From positions 1 to 61,406 of the IMG/VR virus record IMGVR_UViG_3300032323_001121: DNA of 61,406 nt; one strand, 5' to 3'. Below are positions 27,377 to 34,343 of the stretch, in pieces (the first letter of the stretch is position 1; every line of letters begins with the position of its first letter). The position numbers were made by a program, and so were the translations under genes. Source of the stretch: a virus. Below the pieces are notes generated by a model that was given only the letters and a program-made list of their open reading frames with translations, ran no database searches and was not told the origin of the DNA.

Positions 27377-28460
27377 ACTGCTGAAATTAAAATTTGGCAC
27401 AGAATTTGGAGCAGACGCAGTTCGTGCTGTTGCTGATGAGTTGAACACAACTTATGCCACTCTTTCTAAAAAACTTTCTCAATATAAAACTTCTAGGGGT
27501 AAATGGAATTTGGAAATCACCAAAGAAAAAATTGATGAACTTGAAGAAACTTATGCCTCACCTGCCGTGAATCCTATTTCTATTGTTGAAAGTGTAAAAC
27601 AAAACCTTATTCCCGAAAAGGACAATACTTTTGTTTCTTTTGGTAACTTTACTGATGTTAAAAAAATTATCCAATCTGGTATTTTTTACCCTACCTTTAT
27701 CACTGGGTTGTCTGGTAATGGTAAAACTTTTTCTGTGGAGCAAGCTTGTTCTCAACTGAAAAGGGAATATATCCGTGTCAACATTACTCTAGAATCTGAT
27801 TCTGATGATTTGCTCGGTGGTTTCCGGCTTGTCAACGGAGAAACTGTATGGCATAATGGTCCTGTGGTTGAAGCAATGGAACGTGGGGCAATCCTTCTTC
27901 TTGATGAGATTGACCTTGCTTCTAATAAGATTATGTGTCTTCAATCTGTTCTGGAAGGTAAAGGTGTCTTCCTGAAAAAGATTGGTGTACACGTTGCTCC
28001 CAAGGCAGGTTTCAACGTCTTTGCGACTGCGAATACCAAAGGTAAGGGTAGTGATGATGGTCGTTTCATCGGCACTAACGTGTTGAATGAAGCATTCCTG
28101 GAACGTTTCCCAATTACCTTTGAGCAACAGTATCCTACGATTTCTATTGAGACCAAAATCTTGACGAATGTTGCTCAATCACTTAAAATTCCTATGATTG
28201 GTGAGCACACCGATTTCATCAAGCACCTGTGTAATTGGTCTGACATTATCCGTAAGACCTTTGCTGATGGTGGTATTGATGAAGTGATTTCTACTCGTCG
28301 TCTGGTTCATATTATCAAAGCATATTCTATCTTTGGTAAGAAAGACAAAGCACTCAAAGTTTGTCTGAATCGTTTTGATGACGAGACGAAAGCAACATTT
28401 GTAGAACTCTACGACAAAATTGACGCAGAGTTTCAACAAAACAACACAGAAGAGGGGTAA
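27360..28460 (+). CDS. cobS: CobS-like AAA+ ATPase (MoxR/CbbQ type)
   Basis: 366 residues from the ATG at 27360. Residues ~1-75 are helical and HTH-like (AVADELNTTYATLSKKLSQY). The AAA+ core follows: Walker A GLSGNGKT (~121), Walker B ILLLDEID (~180), sensor 1 FNVFATANT (~220) and an arginine-finger region EAFLERFP (~247). This matches the cobS genes of T4-type cyanophages, named after cobaltochelatase subunit CobS. With the VWA/zincin protein it likely forms an ATP-driven chelatase- or chaperone-like pair; the true phage role is unproven. Confidence 0.85.
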   Translation: MENAIELLKLKFGTEFGADAVRAVADELNTTYATLSKKLSQYKTSRGKWNLEITKEKIDELEETYASPAVNPISIVESVKQNLIPEKDNTFVSFGNFTDVKKIIQSGIFYPTFITGLSGNGKTFSVEQACSQLKREYIRVNITLESDSDDLLGGFRLVNGETVWHNGPVVEAMERGAILLLDEIDLASNKIMCLQSVLEGKGVFLKKIGVHVAPKAGFNVFATANTKGKGSDDGRFIGTNVLNEAFLERFPITFEQQYPTISIETKILTNVAQSLKIPMIGEHTDFIKHLCNWSDIIRKTFADGGIDEVISTRRLVHIIKAYSIFGKKDKALKVCLNRFDDETKATFVELYDKIDAEFQQNNTEEG

Positions 28461-28508
28461 TTCCCTTTTCGGTGATATATAGAACAACCTTTGCCACTTT
28501 TTCTTCCT

Positions 28509-28643
28509 ATGACACAACTTTTTCTAGATAAAGACGCAGATACAATCTACGATGAACTTCACGAAGGCTATTTTGAAGATAATCAAGAGGAGGAGTATAG
28601 AGAGGATAGAATGGACCAAATGATTTCAAGGTATGGGTACTGA
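28509..28643 (+). CDS. Small acidic protein, unknown
   Basis: 44 residues, MTQLFLDKDADTIYDELHEG onward, rich in Asp/Glu/Tyr, ending MDQMISRYGY. Starts 48 bp after cobS and stops 1 bp before the next ATG, so translational coupling is likely. Too short for the usual ORF cutoff but compactly arranged. Confidence 0.6.
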   Translation: MTQLFLDKDADTIYDELHEGYFEDNQEEEYREDRMDQMISRYGY

Positions 28644-28644
28644 T

Positions 28645-28800
28645 ATGACAGACACAAACATTGCTAATCAGGAAACAAGACAGTTTATTAACAAAAGAGA
28701 AGATTTTGAGCAGTTTGCCAAATATCTTGGTTTAGATTACGATGACTACATTGCTTTTTACGAAGAAAAAGTCATTGACTTTGACGATTACTCAAAGTAA
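28645..28800 (+). CDS. Small acidic protein, unknown
   Basis: 51 residues beginning MTDTNIANQETRQFINKRED, with a Tyr/Asp-rich C-terminus (LGLDYDDYIAFYEEKVIDF). Starts 1 bp after the previous stop and ends 5 bp before a terminator hairpin. Function not recognised. Confidence 0.6.
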   Translation: MTDTNIANQETRQFINKREDFEQFAKYLGLDYDDYIAFYEEKVIDFDDYSK

Positions 28801-28805
28801 AATGT

Positions 28806-28826
28806 AAGAGGGAACTTTCCCTCTTT
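28806..28826 (+). terminator. Intrinsic terminator
   Basis: AGAGGGAA / TTCCCTCT stem with a short loop and a T-rich end, placed between the small acidic gene and tRNA-Arg. Confidence 0.6.
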
Positions 28827-28828
28827 AT

Positions 28829-28901
28829 GGGCATATAGTGAAGTGGACTATCACACGGCTCTTCTAAAGCCTTATCCCTGGTTCAAATCCAGGTATGCCT
28901 G
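28829..28901 (+). tRNA. tRNA-Arg(TCT)
   Basis: Acceptor GGGCATA/TATGCCT, D stem GTGA/TCAC, anticodon loop CTTCTAA (TCT), T arm CCTGG-TTCAAAT-CCAGG. Isolated from the main tRNA cluster. Confidence 0.85.
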
Positions 28902-28922
28902 CTTGTTTACATTATAATGCTT

Positions 28923-29087
28923 ATGAATACTGACGGATATATTAGTAGTGATAGAATGTGGGCAGCAGTGCCCTGGTATAGTAAAAGGTATGTTTCCATT
29001 TATAATGGTGAACAGATTTGTACTCATAACAGTCTTGAAACAGCAAAAAAATTTATTCAAAAGGAAACTCGTAGAAAAAATGATTAG
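28923..29087 (+). CDS. Small basic protein, unknown
   Basis: 54 residues: MNTDGYISSDRMWAAVPWYS onward, ending IQKETRRKND. A TATAAT box lies only 5 nt upstream of the ATG. Overlaps the next gene's ATG (29080) by 8 bp. Function unknown. Confidence 0.5.
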   Translation: MNTDGYISSDRMWAAVPWYSKRYVSIYNGEQICTHNSLETAKKFIQKETRRKND

Positions 29088-29343
29088 TGTAATTGAAACC
29101 TTTCAACAAGATGGAAATGACATCTATGTTCGTGGTATTGTGGAAGATGTGATTGAAATTTATCCAGCAACACTACAAGACCCACCAGAATATGGTCCTG
29201 CTCTTTGTGAAGCAAGTTTTGTGTTGGATGAAGATGAAATTGTCCCCAAAGGTGAAGATGCTTTACTTGATTATCTCAATGAACTTTATCTTGATTGGAG
29301 GATTATAGATACAAGTGATTATAATCACGGATTTACTGAATGA
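29080..29343 (+). CDS. Conserved small acidic protein, unknown
   Basis: 87 residues from the ATG at 29080. Reads MISVIETFQQDGNDIYVRGI and continues with a beta-type pattern and an acidic Glu/Asp-rich middle (SFVLDEDEIVPKGED). Overlaps its neighbours at both ends (8 bp and ATGA). No family recognised. Confidence 0.65.
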   Translation: MISVIETFQQDGNDIYVRGIVEDVIEIYPATLQDPPEYGPALCEASFVLDEDEIVPKGEDALLDYLNELYLDWRIIDTSDYNHGFTE

Positions 29344-29579
29344 CTTCCTACTATTTTTGGTTTGGAATTTTTATGTTTGTTGGATACTTAATCGTAACTG
29401 ATAATAGTGCTGCTTATGCTTTCGCATTAGTATTGAAACTCATAAAATTTCAATACGAAAAACAAAAGTGGTGGTTGTTGAATAATCCACGCAACATTAT
29501 AGTTCGTTGGATGATTGATAGAAACTCTATGAAAATGGCAAAAGAACTTATGAAAGAGTTTGAGGAGAAGAATAAATAA
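29340..29579 (+). CDS. Small membrane protein
   Basis: 79 residues starting in an ATGA overlap. Residues ~4-36 are hydrophobic and aromatic (YYFWFGIFMFVGYLIV, then AAYAFALVLKLI), giving one or two transmembrane segments. A basic, Trp-containing cytoplasmic tail follows and ends with a charged helix (ELMKEFEEKNK). Likely inner-membrane; function unknown. Confidence 0.65.
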   Translation: MTSYYFWFGIFMFVGYLIVTDNSAAYAFALVLKLIKFQYEKQKWWLLNNPRNIIVRWMIDRNSMKMAKELMKEFEEKNK

Positions 29580-29589
29580 TAGTGCTTGT

Positions 29590-29656
29590 CTGTGGTTATT
29601 CAAGCAGAAGAGGGGCAGAAATGTCCCTTTTCTTGTATAAATAATACTAACCACAG
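29590..29656 (+). promoter_or_regulatory. Homing-endonuclease leader: inverted repeat enclosing terminator and late promoter
   Basis: CTGTGGTTA (29590-29598) pairs with TAACCACAG (29648-29656). Between them lie a hairpin GGGGCA-GAAA-TGTCCC with a T-rich end and TATAAATA at 29636-29643. The same order recurs before four other homing genes with different arm sequences. Confidence 0.65.
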
Positions 29657-29665
29657 TCAAAGCAG

Positions 29666-30412
29666 ATGGAATACTACACTTACGCATATTTGCGTGAAGA
29701 TAAGACACCTTATTATATTGGTAAGGGTAAATGTAATAGGGCATATAGAAGACGCAAGACAGATATTAAACCACCAAAAGACAAATCAAGAATACTTATT
29801 TTAAAACAAAACTTAACCGAAGAAGAAGCATTCAATCACGAAATCTATATGATTGCTGTCTTTGGTAGAAAAGATTTAGGAACAGGTATTCTTCATAATA
29901 AAACTGATGGTGGTGAAGGTGCAAGTGGTAAAATTTTAAGTGAAGAAACTAAAAAAAAATTAAGCATTGTAAATAAAGGTAAAAATCATTCAGAAGAAAC
30001 TAAAAGAAAAATTGGAGAAGCATCAAAAAATAGAAGTGAAGAAACAAGAATAAAATTGAGTGTAGCACTAAAAGGTAAAAATCTTGGAAAAATTCGTTCG
30101 GTTGAGACACGAAAAAAAATTAGTGAGGCTCTTAAAAAAAGAATAATAACTGATAAGATGCGAAAAAAAAGAAGTGAATATTTTAAAGGAGATAAAAATC
30201 CATCAAAAAATCCTGAAATTATTGAAAAAAGAAAGCAAGCAATGACTGGAAAATCACTTCCACCAGAACATTGCAAAAATATAGGTAAATCCAAAAAAGG
30301 TGTTAAGTGGTGGAATAATGGAAAAGAAACTAAATTTTGTATGGAATGTCCTGGAGAAGGGTGGAATATTGGAAGAATAATTACTTGGCAAATGAAGAAA
30401 AAAGTGATATAA
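29666..30412 (+). CDS. GIY-YIG homing endonuclease with NUMOD3-like repeats
   Basis: 248 residues. The N-terminal GIY-YIG core is variant: YTYAYLREDKTPYYIGKGK (residues ~3-23), then EEAFNHEIYMIAVFG with the catalytic-type Glu, and LHNKTDGGEG. Residues ~92-200 are basic NUMOD3-like DNA-binding repeats (SEETKKKLS, SEETKRKIGE, SVETRKKISEAL), and the C-terminus has VKWWNNGKETK...CPGEGW. Very similar to the gene at 58830. Late promoter in the leader; mobile free-standing gene. Confidence 0.85.
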   Translation: MEYYTYAYLREDKTPYYIGKGKCNRAYRRRKTDIKPPKDKSRILILKQNLTEEEAFNHEIYMIAVFGRKDLGTGILHNKTDGGEGASGKILSEETKKKLSIVNKGKNHSEETKRKIGEASKNRSEETRIKLSVALKGKNLGKIRSVETRKKISEALKKRIITDKMRKKRSEYFKGDKNPSKNPEIIEKRKQAMTGKSLPPEHCKNIGKSKKGVKWWNNGKETKFCMECPGEGWNIGRIITWQMKKKVI

Positions 30413-30413
30413 T
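30405..30413 (+). promoter_or_regulatory. Extended -10 promoter TGATATAAT
   Basis: TGA plus TATAAT overlaps the stop codon of the GIY-YIG gene and lies 30 nt before the ATG at 30443. The stop TAA sits inside the -10 hexamer, as at several other unit borders. Confidence 0.5.
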
Positions 30414-30442
30414 TAGTAGTGTCCAATCAATAAGGACTTAAA

Positions 30443-30664
30443 ATGGCAAGAACTAATCGCAATCTTGAAGGAATGCATCGTTACGCACTTCGTTTTCCTC
30501 ATACATTCAACGAAATTAAACAGTTGGATGGAATTTTACACGAAGAAGACTTGGAGGGTCTTCCAGTTTCTGGATTAAATCACATGAAATCCAGGGAGCA
30601 CAACTTACCAACTGCTTGGGACGATAAAGTAATTTCAGCATATTATGAGGCAGACACACAATAA
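30443..30664 (+). CDS. Small protein, unknown
   Basis: 73 residues, MARTNRNLEGMHRYALRFPH onward, soluble and mixed-charge, with an AGGACTT ribosome-binding region before the ATG. First gene after the GIY-YIG insertion; ends just before a hairpin/promoter cassette. No family recognised. Confidence 0.6.
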   Translation: MARTNRNLEGMHRYALRFPHTFNEIKQLDGILHEEDLEGLPVSGLNHMKSREHNLPTAWDDKVISAYYEADTQ

Positions 30665-30675
30665 AGTGTCCTTCA

Positions 30676-30708
30676 CCTCTTCCCGTTTTCGGGAGGGGGT
30701 GTTATAAT
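30676..30708 (+). promoter_or_regulatory. Promoter cassette: hairpin plus TGTTATAAT
   Basis: A 10-bp stem CCTCTTCCCG/CGGGAGGGGG with a TTTT loop, directly followed by the extended -10 TGTTATAAT (TATAAT 30703-30708). Drives the small-gene unit from 30733. Confidence 0.65.
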
Positions 30709-30732
30709 ATGGAGAGAATACCAGGAGCACCT

Positions 30733-30840
30733 ATGACTGAAAAGTACTTGACTCATGAGGAAATGTTAGAAATAGCAGCACAACGAGAAGCAGCAAACGA
30801 ACAAGAAGAAGAAACAACCGAAGAAGATGAAACCAAATGA
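30733..30840 (+). CDS. Very small acidic protein, unknown
   Basis: 35 residues: MTEKYLTHEEMLEIAAQREA, then Glu/Thr-rich to the end. AGGAG ribosome-binding site 5 nt before the ATG. ATGA overlap with the next gene. The start resembles that of the gene at 59675 (THEEMIEEAARRE), suggesting a shared short helical module. Confidence 0.6.
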   Translation: MTEKYLTHEEMLEIAAQREAANEQEEETTEEDETK

Positions 30841-31079
30841 AAAAGAAAGAACAAACGATTGAGTTTCCTCACGCACAGTTTCCTATTCTTATTATACATA
30901 ACGATGGAAAGGAAATGAAGGACACTAAAAAGTGTTATTTTCAAAATATGAATCATGCTGAAAAATACATTGAAAAATGTAAATTCAAGAAAACAGATTA
31001 TCAATCATTCGTTAAACCTGGAACAAATGTGGAAACTATGGTCTCTAGCACTGGGCGAAAAAGCAAGCAAAAAAAATAA
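30837..31079 (+). CDS. Small basic protein, unknown
   Basis: 80 residues, Lys-rich, starting in an ATGA overlap. Beta-like start EFPHAQFPILIIHNDGKEMK, C-terminus basic (STGRKSKQKK). Its 3' end overlaps the membrane-protein gene at 31027 by 53 bp in another frame. Function unknown. Confidence 0.55.
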   Translation: MKKKEQTIEFPHAQFPILIIHNDGKEMKDTKKCYFQNMNHAEKYIEKCKFKKTDYQSFVKPGTNVETMVSSTGRKSKQKK

Positions 31080-31233
31080 CGAAGCAGATTGTGTTGCGGT
31101 CCTTCGTACTGTTATTTTTCTAACTTATCTTACTACAAATATTTTTATAATAAGTGGCGTGATAAGGCATTGGAATGACAACCCCAAAATTTACATTCAA
31201 ATTGATGGAGCTAAAATTGGAAAACCTTTATGA
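31027..31233 (+). CDS. Small membrane protein of a cyanophage-type family
   Basis: 68 residues from the ATG at 31027. MWKLWSLALGEKASKKNNEA is followed by one hydrophobic segment (VLRTVIFLTYLTTNIFIISG, residues ~26-45) and IRHWND. I recall similar short single-span proteins in T4-type cyanophages. Overlaps both neighbours in other frames, so compaction is extreme here. Function unknown. Confidence 0.6.
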   Translation: MWKLWSLALGEKASKKNNEADCVAVLRTVIFLTYLTTNIFIISGVIRHWNDNPKIYIQIDGAKIGKPL

Positions 31234-31423
31234 TGATGGTGCGTTTTATGTGGAACAATCTAATTGGAAAACTTGGAAAAGTTTTGATAAGGACGGGAAC
31301 GCACTTGTTACTTCACTCGCACAAGAGACTTGTGTTGCCGCCACTCGTTACTATCTCAAGGGAAAACAGGAAGGTTGGGGAGAAACCAAAACTTACTCTG
31401 GTAAAGTAGATGGTAAATTATGA
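31175..31423 (+). CDS. Small protein, unknown
   Basis: 82 residues, MTTPKFTFKLMELKLENLYD onward, with Trp-rich middle (WKTWKSFDKDGNALVTS) and a basic C-terminus. Starts inside the preceding membrane-protein gene (59-bp overlap); a later ATG at 31205 is an alternative start. ATGA overlap with the next gene. Confidence 0.6.
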   Translation: MTTPKFTFKLMELKLENLYDDGAFYVEQSNWKTWKSFDKDGNALVTSLAQETCVAATRYYLKGKQEGWGETKTYSGKVDGKL

Positions 31424-31557
31424 GTGATACTGACCCTACTGCTCCTTGGTACGAATTTTTATCCTACTGCCGTTGTTGTGAGAGTCTAGATAGACCAGTA
31501 AGTATTGGTAGTTTTATGAGATATAGAGCATATCTTAGGGAGATAGGAATATTATGA
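31420..31557 (+). CDS. Very small Cys-containing protein, unknown
   Basis: 45 residues: MSDTDPTAPWYEFLSYCRCC and a basic, Arg-rich rest. The CRCC cluster could bind metal. ATGA overlaps with both neighbours. Confidence 0.55.
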   Translation: MSDTDPTAPWYEFLSYCRCCESLDRPVSIGSFMRYRAYLREIGIL

Positions 31558-31838
31558 AAATGTTTAATTGGTTTAATAAAATTGTTAAAGAATATGAGAA
31601 ACCTGAAAATTATGAATTTTTAGTTACTGATACTAATGGAGACAAACATAGTCTTGTTGGACTTTGTGCATCACTTGCAAAAGAAGTTTTAAAACTGGAA
31701 AAACGCATCATAAAACTGGAAGAAGAAAATGTAGAAACAACTAACTGCCTCTATGAAATAGAAAATCGTCTTCAATCACAGATTGACAATATTCATCCAG
31801 TGACTTATAATCTCAAAAACACTAATTGGGATCAGTAA
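31554..31838 (+). CDS. Small coiled-coil protein, unknown
   Basis: 94 residues. FLVTDTNGDKHSLVGLCASL precedes a heptad-like stretch (AKEVLKLEKRIIKLEEENVE, ~residues 43-62). Ends exactly where the next ATG begins. Function unknown. Confidence 0.65.
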   Translation: MKMFNWFNKIVKEYEKPENYEFLVTDTNGDKHSLVGLCASLAKEVLKLEKRIIKLEEENVETTNCLYEIENRLQSQIDNIHPVTYNLKNTNWDQ

Positions 31839-32087
31839 ATGACGACAGCAAAACAAGCAAAGGATGAGTTTTTATACCCAACTCCTCCCATCAATCCAGA
31901 TGCAGATGTAAGTTTTCTGGATATTGCAACAATCAATAATCTGAATAATTTTACACATCATGTTAGTTATTTGACTAACATGGCAATTGGTGGTAAGATG
32001 AGACCAAATGATGCTTTTGATGAAATTAAAAAACTTTATAAGGCAATGAAACAATCTCATAAGACATTGAGAGGTTCTTGGTTCTGA
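31839..32087 (+). CDS. Small protein, unknown
   Basis: 82 residues, MTTAKQAKDEFLYPTPPINP onward, with a helical C-terminal half (DAFDEIKKLYKAMKQSHKTL). Abuts the preceding gene without a gap and overlaps the next by 1 bp. No family recognised. Confidence 0.65.
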   Translation: MTTAKQAKDEFLYPTPPINPDADVSFLDIATINNLNNFTHHVSYLTNMAIGGKMRPNDAFDEIKKLYKAMKQSHKTLRGSWF

Positions 32088-32251
32088 TGGAAGATTCACT
32101 TAAGATTGTGGAACAACCTGATGGAAGTTTCCAAATAGAATGGGACAAGGACGACCAGAAGTGGAACTGGTTAAACGGCAAGACTTCTGCCGAAATTTCT
32201 GCTATAGTAGAACAAGCAATCCAAGATAGACTGAACCAAAATGACGACTAA
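32087..32251 (+). CDS. Very small acidic protein, unknown
   Basis: 54 residues, MEDSLKIVEQPDGSFQIEWD onward: a two-strand beta start then a helix (AEISAIVEQAIQDRLNQ). TGATG start overlap with the preceding gene; 11-bp overlap with the next. Function unknown. Confidence 0.6.
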   Translation: MEDSLKIVEQPDGSFQIEWDKDDQKWNWLNGKTSAEISAIVEQAIQDRLNQNDD

Positions 32252-32810
32252 TTACCAAAAAATTTGGAACACGATGAATGAACTTGAGATGGTGACATCC
32301 AAGATTTGTTCTGCCCGTGAGATTCTGGATAGTGCTGTTGATAGACTTCAAGAGCACCAGTATGATAAAGCAGAAACTCTTTTGTATGCTGCGGATGAAT
32401 TTCTTCAGTATTATCTTGAAGACTTTGATAGGAAATTTAAGGATGCCTGGAAAGAAACCGTAGTCAAACTGAAAGAAGAAGACCCTTGTATGCCGCCTTG
32501 GGGACACAGTGATTTGGAATATCTTTCTAAACTACCCCCAGAAGAACCTAAGCAAGATAAAGTAGTAAAGTGGCAACTTCCTGTTGAGGAAGAAAATGAT
32601 GTTATAACAGGAGAAAAAGAATACTTTATCACCTTTCCAGATGACTTGTTGGAAGCAGCAAATCTTAAGCAAGGTGATGATGTAGAATGGGTGGATAGGA
32701 ATGATGGTAGTTTTCTTCTCCGAAAAACTACACAACCAAAAACTTATGATGGAATGGTTGCGGCAGGATATACTATGACTGCTGATGGTTTCTTGATTAA
32801 GGAGAACTGA
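32241..32810 (+). CDS. Helical protein with C-terminal AbrB-like swapped-hairpin domain
   Basis: 189 residues. The first ~75 are helical (MTTNYQKIWNTMNELEMVTS, leucine and Glu/Asp rich). From ~residue 125, EKEYFITFPDDLLEAANLKQ followed by GDDVEWVDRNDGSFLLRK is a typical SpoVT/AbrB beta-hairpin. The last part reads TYDGMVAAGYTMTADGFLIK. AbrB-type domains bind DNA or form toxin/antitoxin-like regulators, so a transcriptional role is possible. Confidence 0.65.
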   Translation: MTTNYQKIWNTMNELEMVTSKICSAREILDSAVDRLQEHQYDKAETLLYAADEFLQYYLEDFDRKFKDAWKETVVKLKEEDPCMPPWGHSDLEYLSKLPPEEPKQDKVVKWQLPVEEENDVITGEKEYFITFPDDLLEAANLKQGDDVEWVDRNDGSFLLRKTTQPKTYDGMVAAGYTMTADGFLIKEN

Positions 32811-32811
32811 A

Positions 32812-33036
32812 ATGGCACTATCACAATCGGTTGAAGAAAATTTAAAAGATGCAGAACAATCTTTGAGAGCAGCACTTGCCTTTGCTGCACGACAAGAACG
32901 ACCTGTAGTATGTTCGGTAATTTCTGACTTGATTAGTCGTATTGAAAGTGTAATGAATACTGATAAACTTCTGGATAAACTGGAGAGTCGTAAATTTGGT
33001 GATACTGGATTCTTTGGAACTGTGTTTGGGGAATAA
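32812..33036 (+). CDS. Small helical protein, unknown
   Basis: 74 residues, MALSQSVEENLKDAEQSLRA onward; amphipathic helices with a conserved-looking Cys (RPVVCSVISDLISRIE). GGAG ribosome-binding site before the ATG. Likely soluble; function unknown. Confidence 0.65.
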   Translation: MALSQSVEENLKDAEQSLRAALAFAARQERPVVCSVISDLISRIESVMNTDKLLDKLESRKFGDTGFFGTVFGE

Positions 33037-33038
33037 CT

Positions 33039-33398
33039 ATGATTGAACCAAATGAGTTTGGTAAATCCCTACAAGAATGGTGGGATTCTGATGAATGTAA
33101 ACAAATTGAAAAAGCAAGTGAAGAAGCAAAGCAACGTGCAGTAGGAAAGTATTTTATGCTTTCCGAATCTGATAAACTTGATATGGTTCAGGCAATCTGC
33201 CTTATTATGTGTAAGGCAGAGAAAGAAGGAACCAGTCACAGAGGACTGCAAGATGCTCTAGGAATCTATCCTACTGGGTTCTGGGTAGACCATCTTATGG
33301 AAGTTCATAATGCTCTGTGGTCTTATTATCACGATAAAAAACAAAAGCAAGAATTAGAAAAAGATATAGAAAACTTACAAGACTTTATGGAAACCTAA
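33039..33398 (+). CDS. Small helical protein, unknown
   Basis: 119 residues, MIEPNEFGKSLQEWWDSDEC onward, helical with a Lys/Glu-rich coiled-coil end (KKQKQELEKDIENLQDF). A middle segment (SHRGLQDALGIYPTGFWVDH) suggests a folded helical domain. No enzyme motif seen. Confidence 0.65.
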   Translation: MIEPNEFGKSLQEWWDSDECKQIEKASEEAKQRAVGKYFMLSESDKLDMVQAICLIMCKAEKEGTSHRGLQDALGIYPTGFWVDHLMEVHNALWSYYHDKKQKQELEKDIENLQDFMET

Positions 33399-33456
33399 AG
33401 ATATTCTTAAGGAAATACCATATTCATAGATAGTGTGTTAGGATTGCAACACATAT

Positions 33457-33627
33457 ATGAAAACCCCTATGGAATTAAGCACCGAAGAATGGAACGAACT
33501 GGTAGCATTAAAAGAAGCAATCAATTATAATCCAGCATCAGTTCATCCGCAGAAGATGGAACTATTCACAGAACTTCTTGTGAGGTCTTGGAGTGAAAAA
33601 ACAGAAGTTATGACCTTTGATAAATAA
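33457..33627 (+). CDS. Very small protein, unknown
   Basis: 56 residues, MKTPMELSTEEWNELVALKE onward, helical. Its stop codon lies inside the loop of the following hairpin. Plausible from start context and codon usage; function unknown. Confidence 0.55.
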   Translation: MKTPMELSTEEWNELVALKEAINYNPASVHPQKMELFTELLVRSWSEKTEVMTFDK

Positions 33628-33645
33628 TCAAAGGTCTTTTTGTAT
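33612..33645 (+). terminator. Terminator hairpin with a late promoter in its loop
   Basis: GACCTTTGAT/ATCAAAGGTC perfect 10-bp stem, 5-nt loop AAATA, then CTTTTTG. The loop and stem contain GATAAATA (33619-33626), a late-promoter match 24 nt before the ATG at 33650. One element could thus end early transcription and start late transcription. Confidence 0.7.
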
Positions 33646-33649
33646 CTAA

Positions 33650-34339
33650 ATGATTTCGGAAGCAAGTAAGAGAGAAAAGATTGCTAATGCTGTTCTTGGT
33701 GCAACATTTGCATTAAGTGCGGCACAATCTCCTAAAGACTTTGTAAGAACAGGAAATATTGAAAGTCCTGGTGCTGCTCTGATGCAAACTTGGGGAAGAA
33801 AAAGAGGAGAAGCAGAAAGAAATCTAGATAGTGGTAGAGTTTCACATCCAGCAAGAAATAAAAAAATGAAGAAAACACTTAAAGAGTTTTTGGAAGAAGC
33901 ATACCTTTACGAGATGCGTAAAGAAGATAAAGTCAAGGGGAAGCAAAAAACTCCTATGTATTTGGCAAGAACTTCGGGAAGTGTGAAAAAAACTCCAGAA
34001 GGTAAGTGGGAATTGGAGAAAATGAAACTTAAGAGACCTAATCCAGATGCGGTGATAGGAAGAATGCGTCAAGGAATGACACCTAAACCTGGAGATGCTC
34101 CACACCCAGGATGGGGAAGTGAGAGAGAACAACTTCGCAGACATGAGCACGGAGGTGGTGGAAGTGGTGCTAAAGACAATAAACCAGGTGAACTTCGTGG
34201 TAAGAAGAAAGTTCCAGGGGCAAAGGTAGAACGCAATTGGAATACCGATGGTCCAAGTCCACAAATGAAAGTGGGTTGGGCAAAATCAGCTAGAGCAAAT
34301 AAAGGGAAGGATATTTTCAGTAGAAAAACAACACTATAG
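33650..34339 (+). CDS. Basic internal head protein candidate with embedded capsid-targeting-like peptide
   Basis: 229 residues. N-terminal ~72 residues include IANAVLGATFALSAAQSP. At residue 73 a second ATG (33866) begins MKKTLKEFLEEAYLYEMRK, which resembles the capsid-targeting sequence of T4 internal proteins (MKTYQEFIAEA, cut after the Glu by the prohead protease). The rest is Lys/Arg/Gly-rich and basic. The late-promoter spacing favours 33650 as start, while the targeting peptide favours 33866; both may be used. Likely packaged in the head. Confidence 0.6.
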   Translation: MISEASKREKIANAVLGATFALSAAQSPKDFVRTGNIESPGAALMQTWGRKRGEAERNLDSGRVSHPARNKKMKKTLKEFLEEAYLYEMRKEDKVKGKQKTPMYLARTSGSVKKTPEGKWELEKMKLKRPNPDAVIGRMRQGMTPKPGDAPHPGWGSEREQLRRHEHGGGGSGAKDNKPGELRGKKKVPGAKVERNWNTDGPSPQMKVGWAKSARANKGKDIFSRKTTL

Positions 34340-34343
34340 TAGA

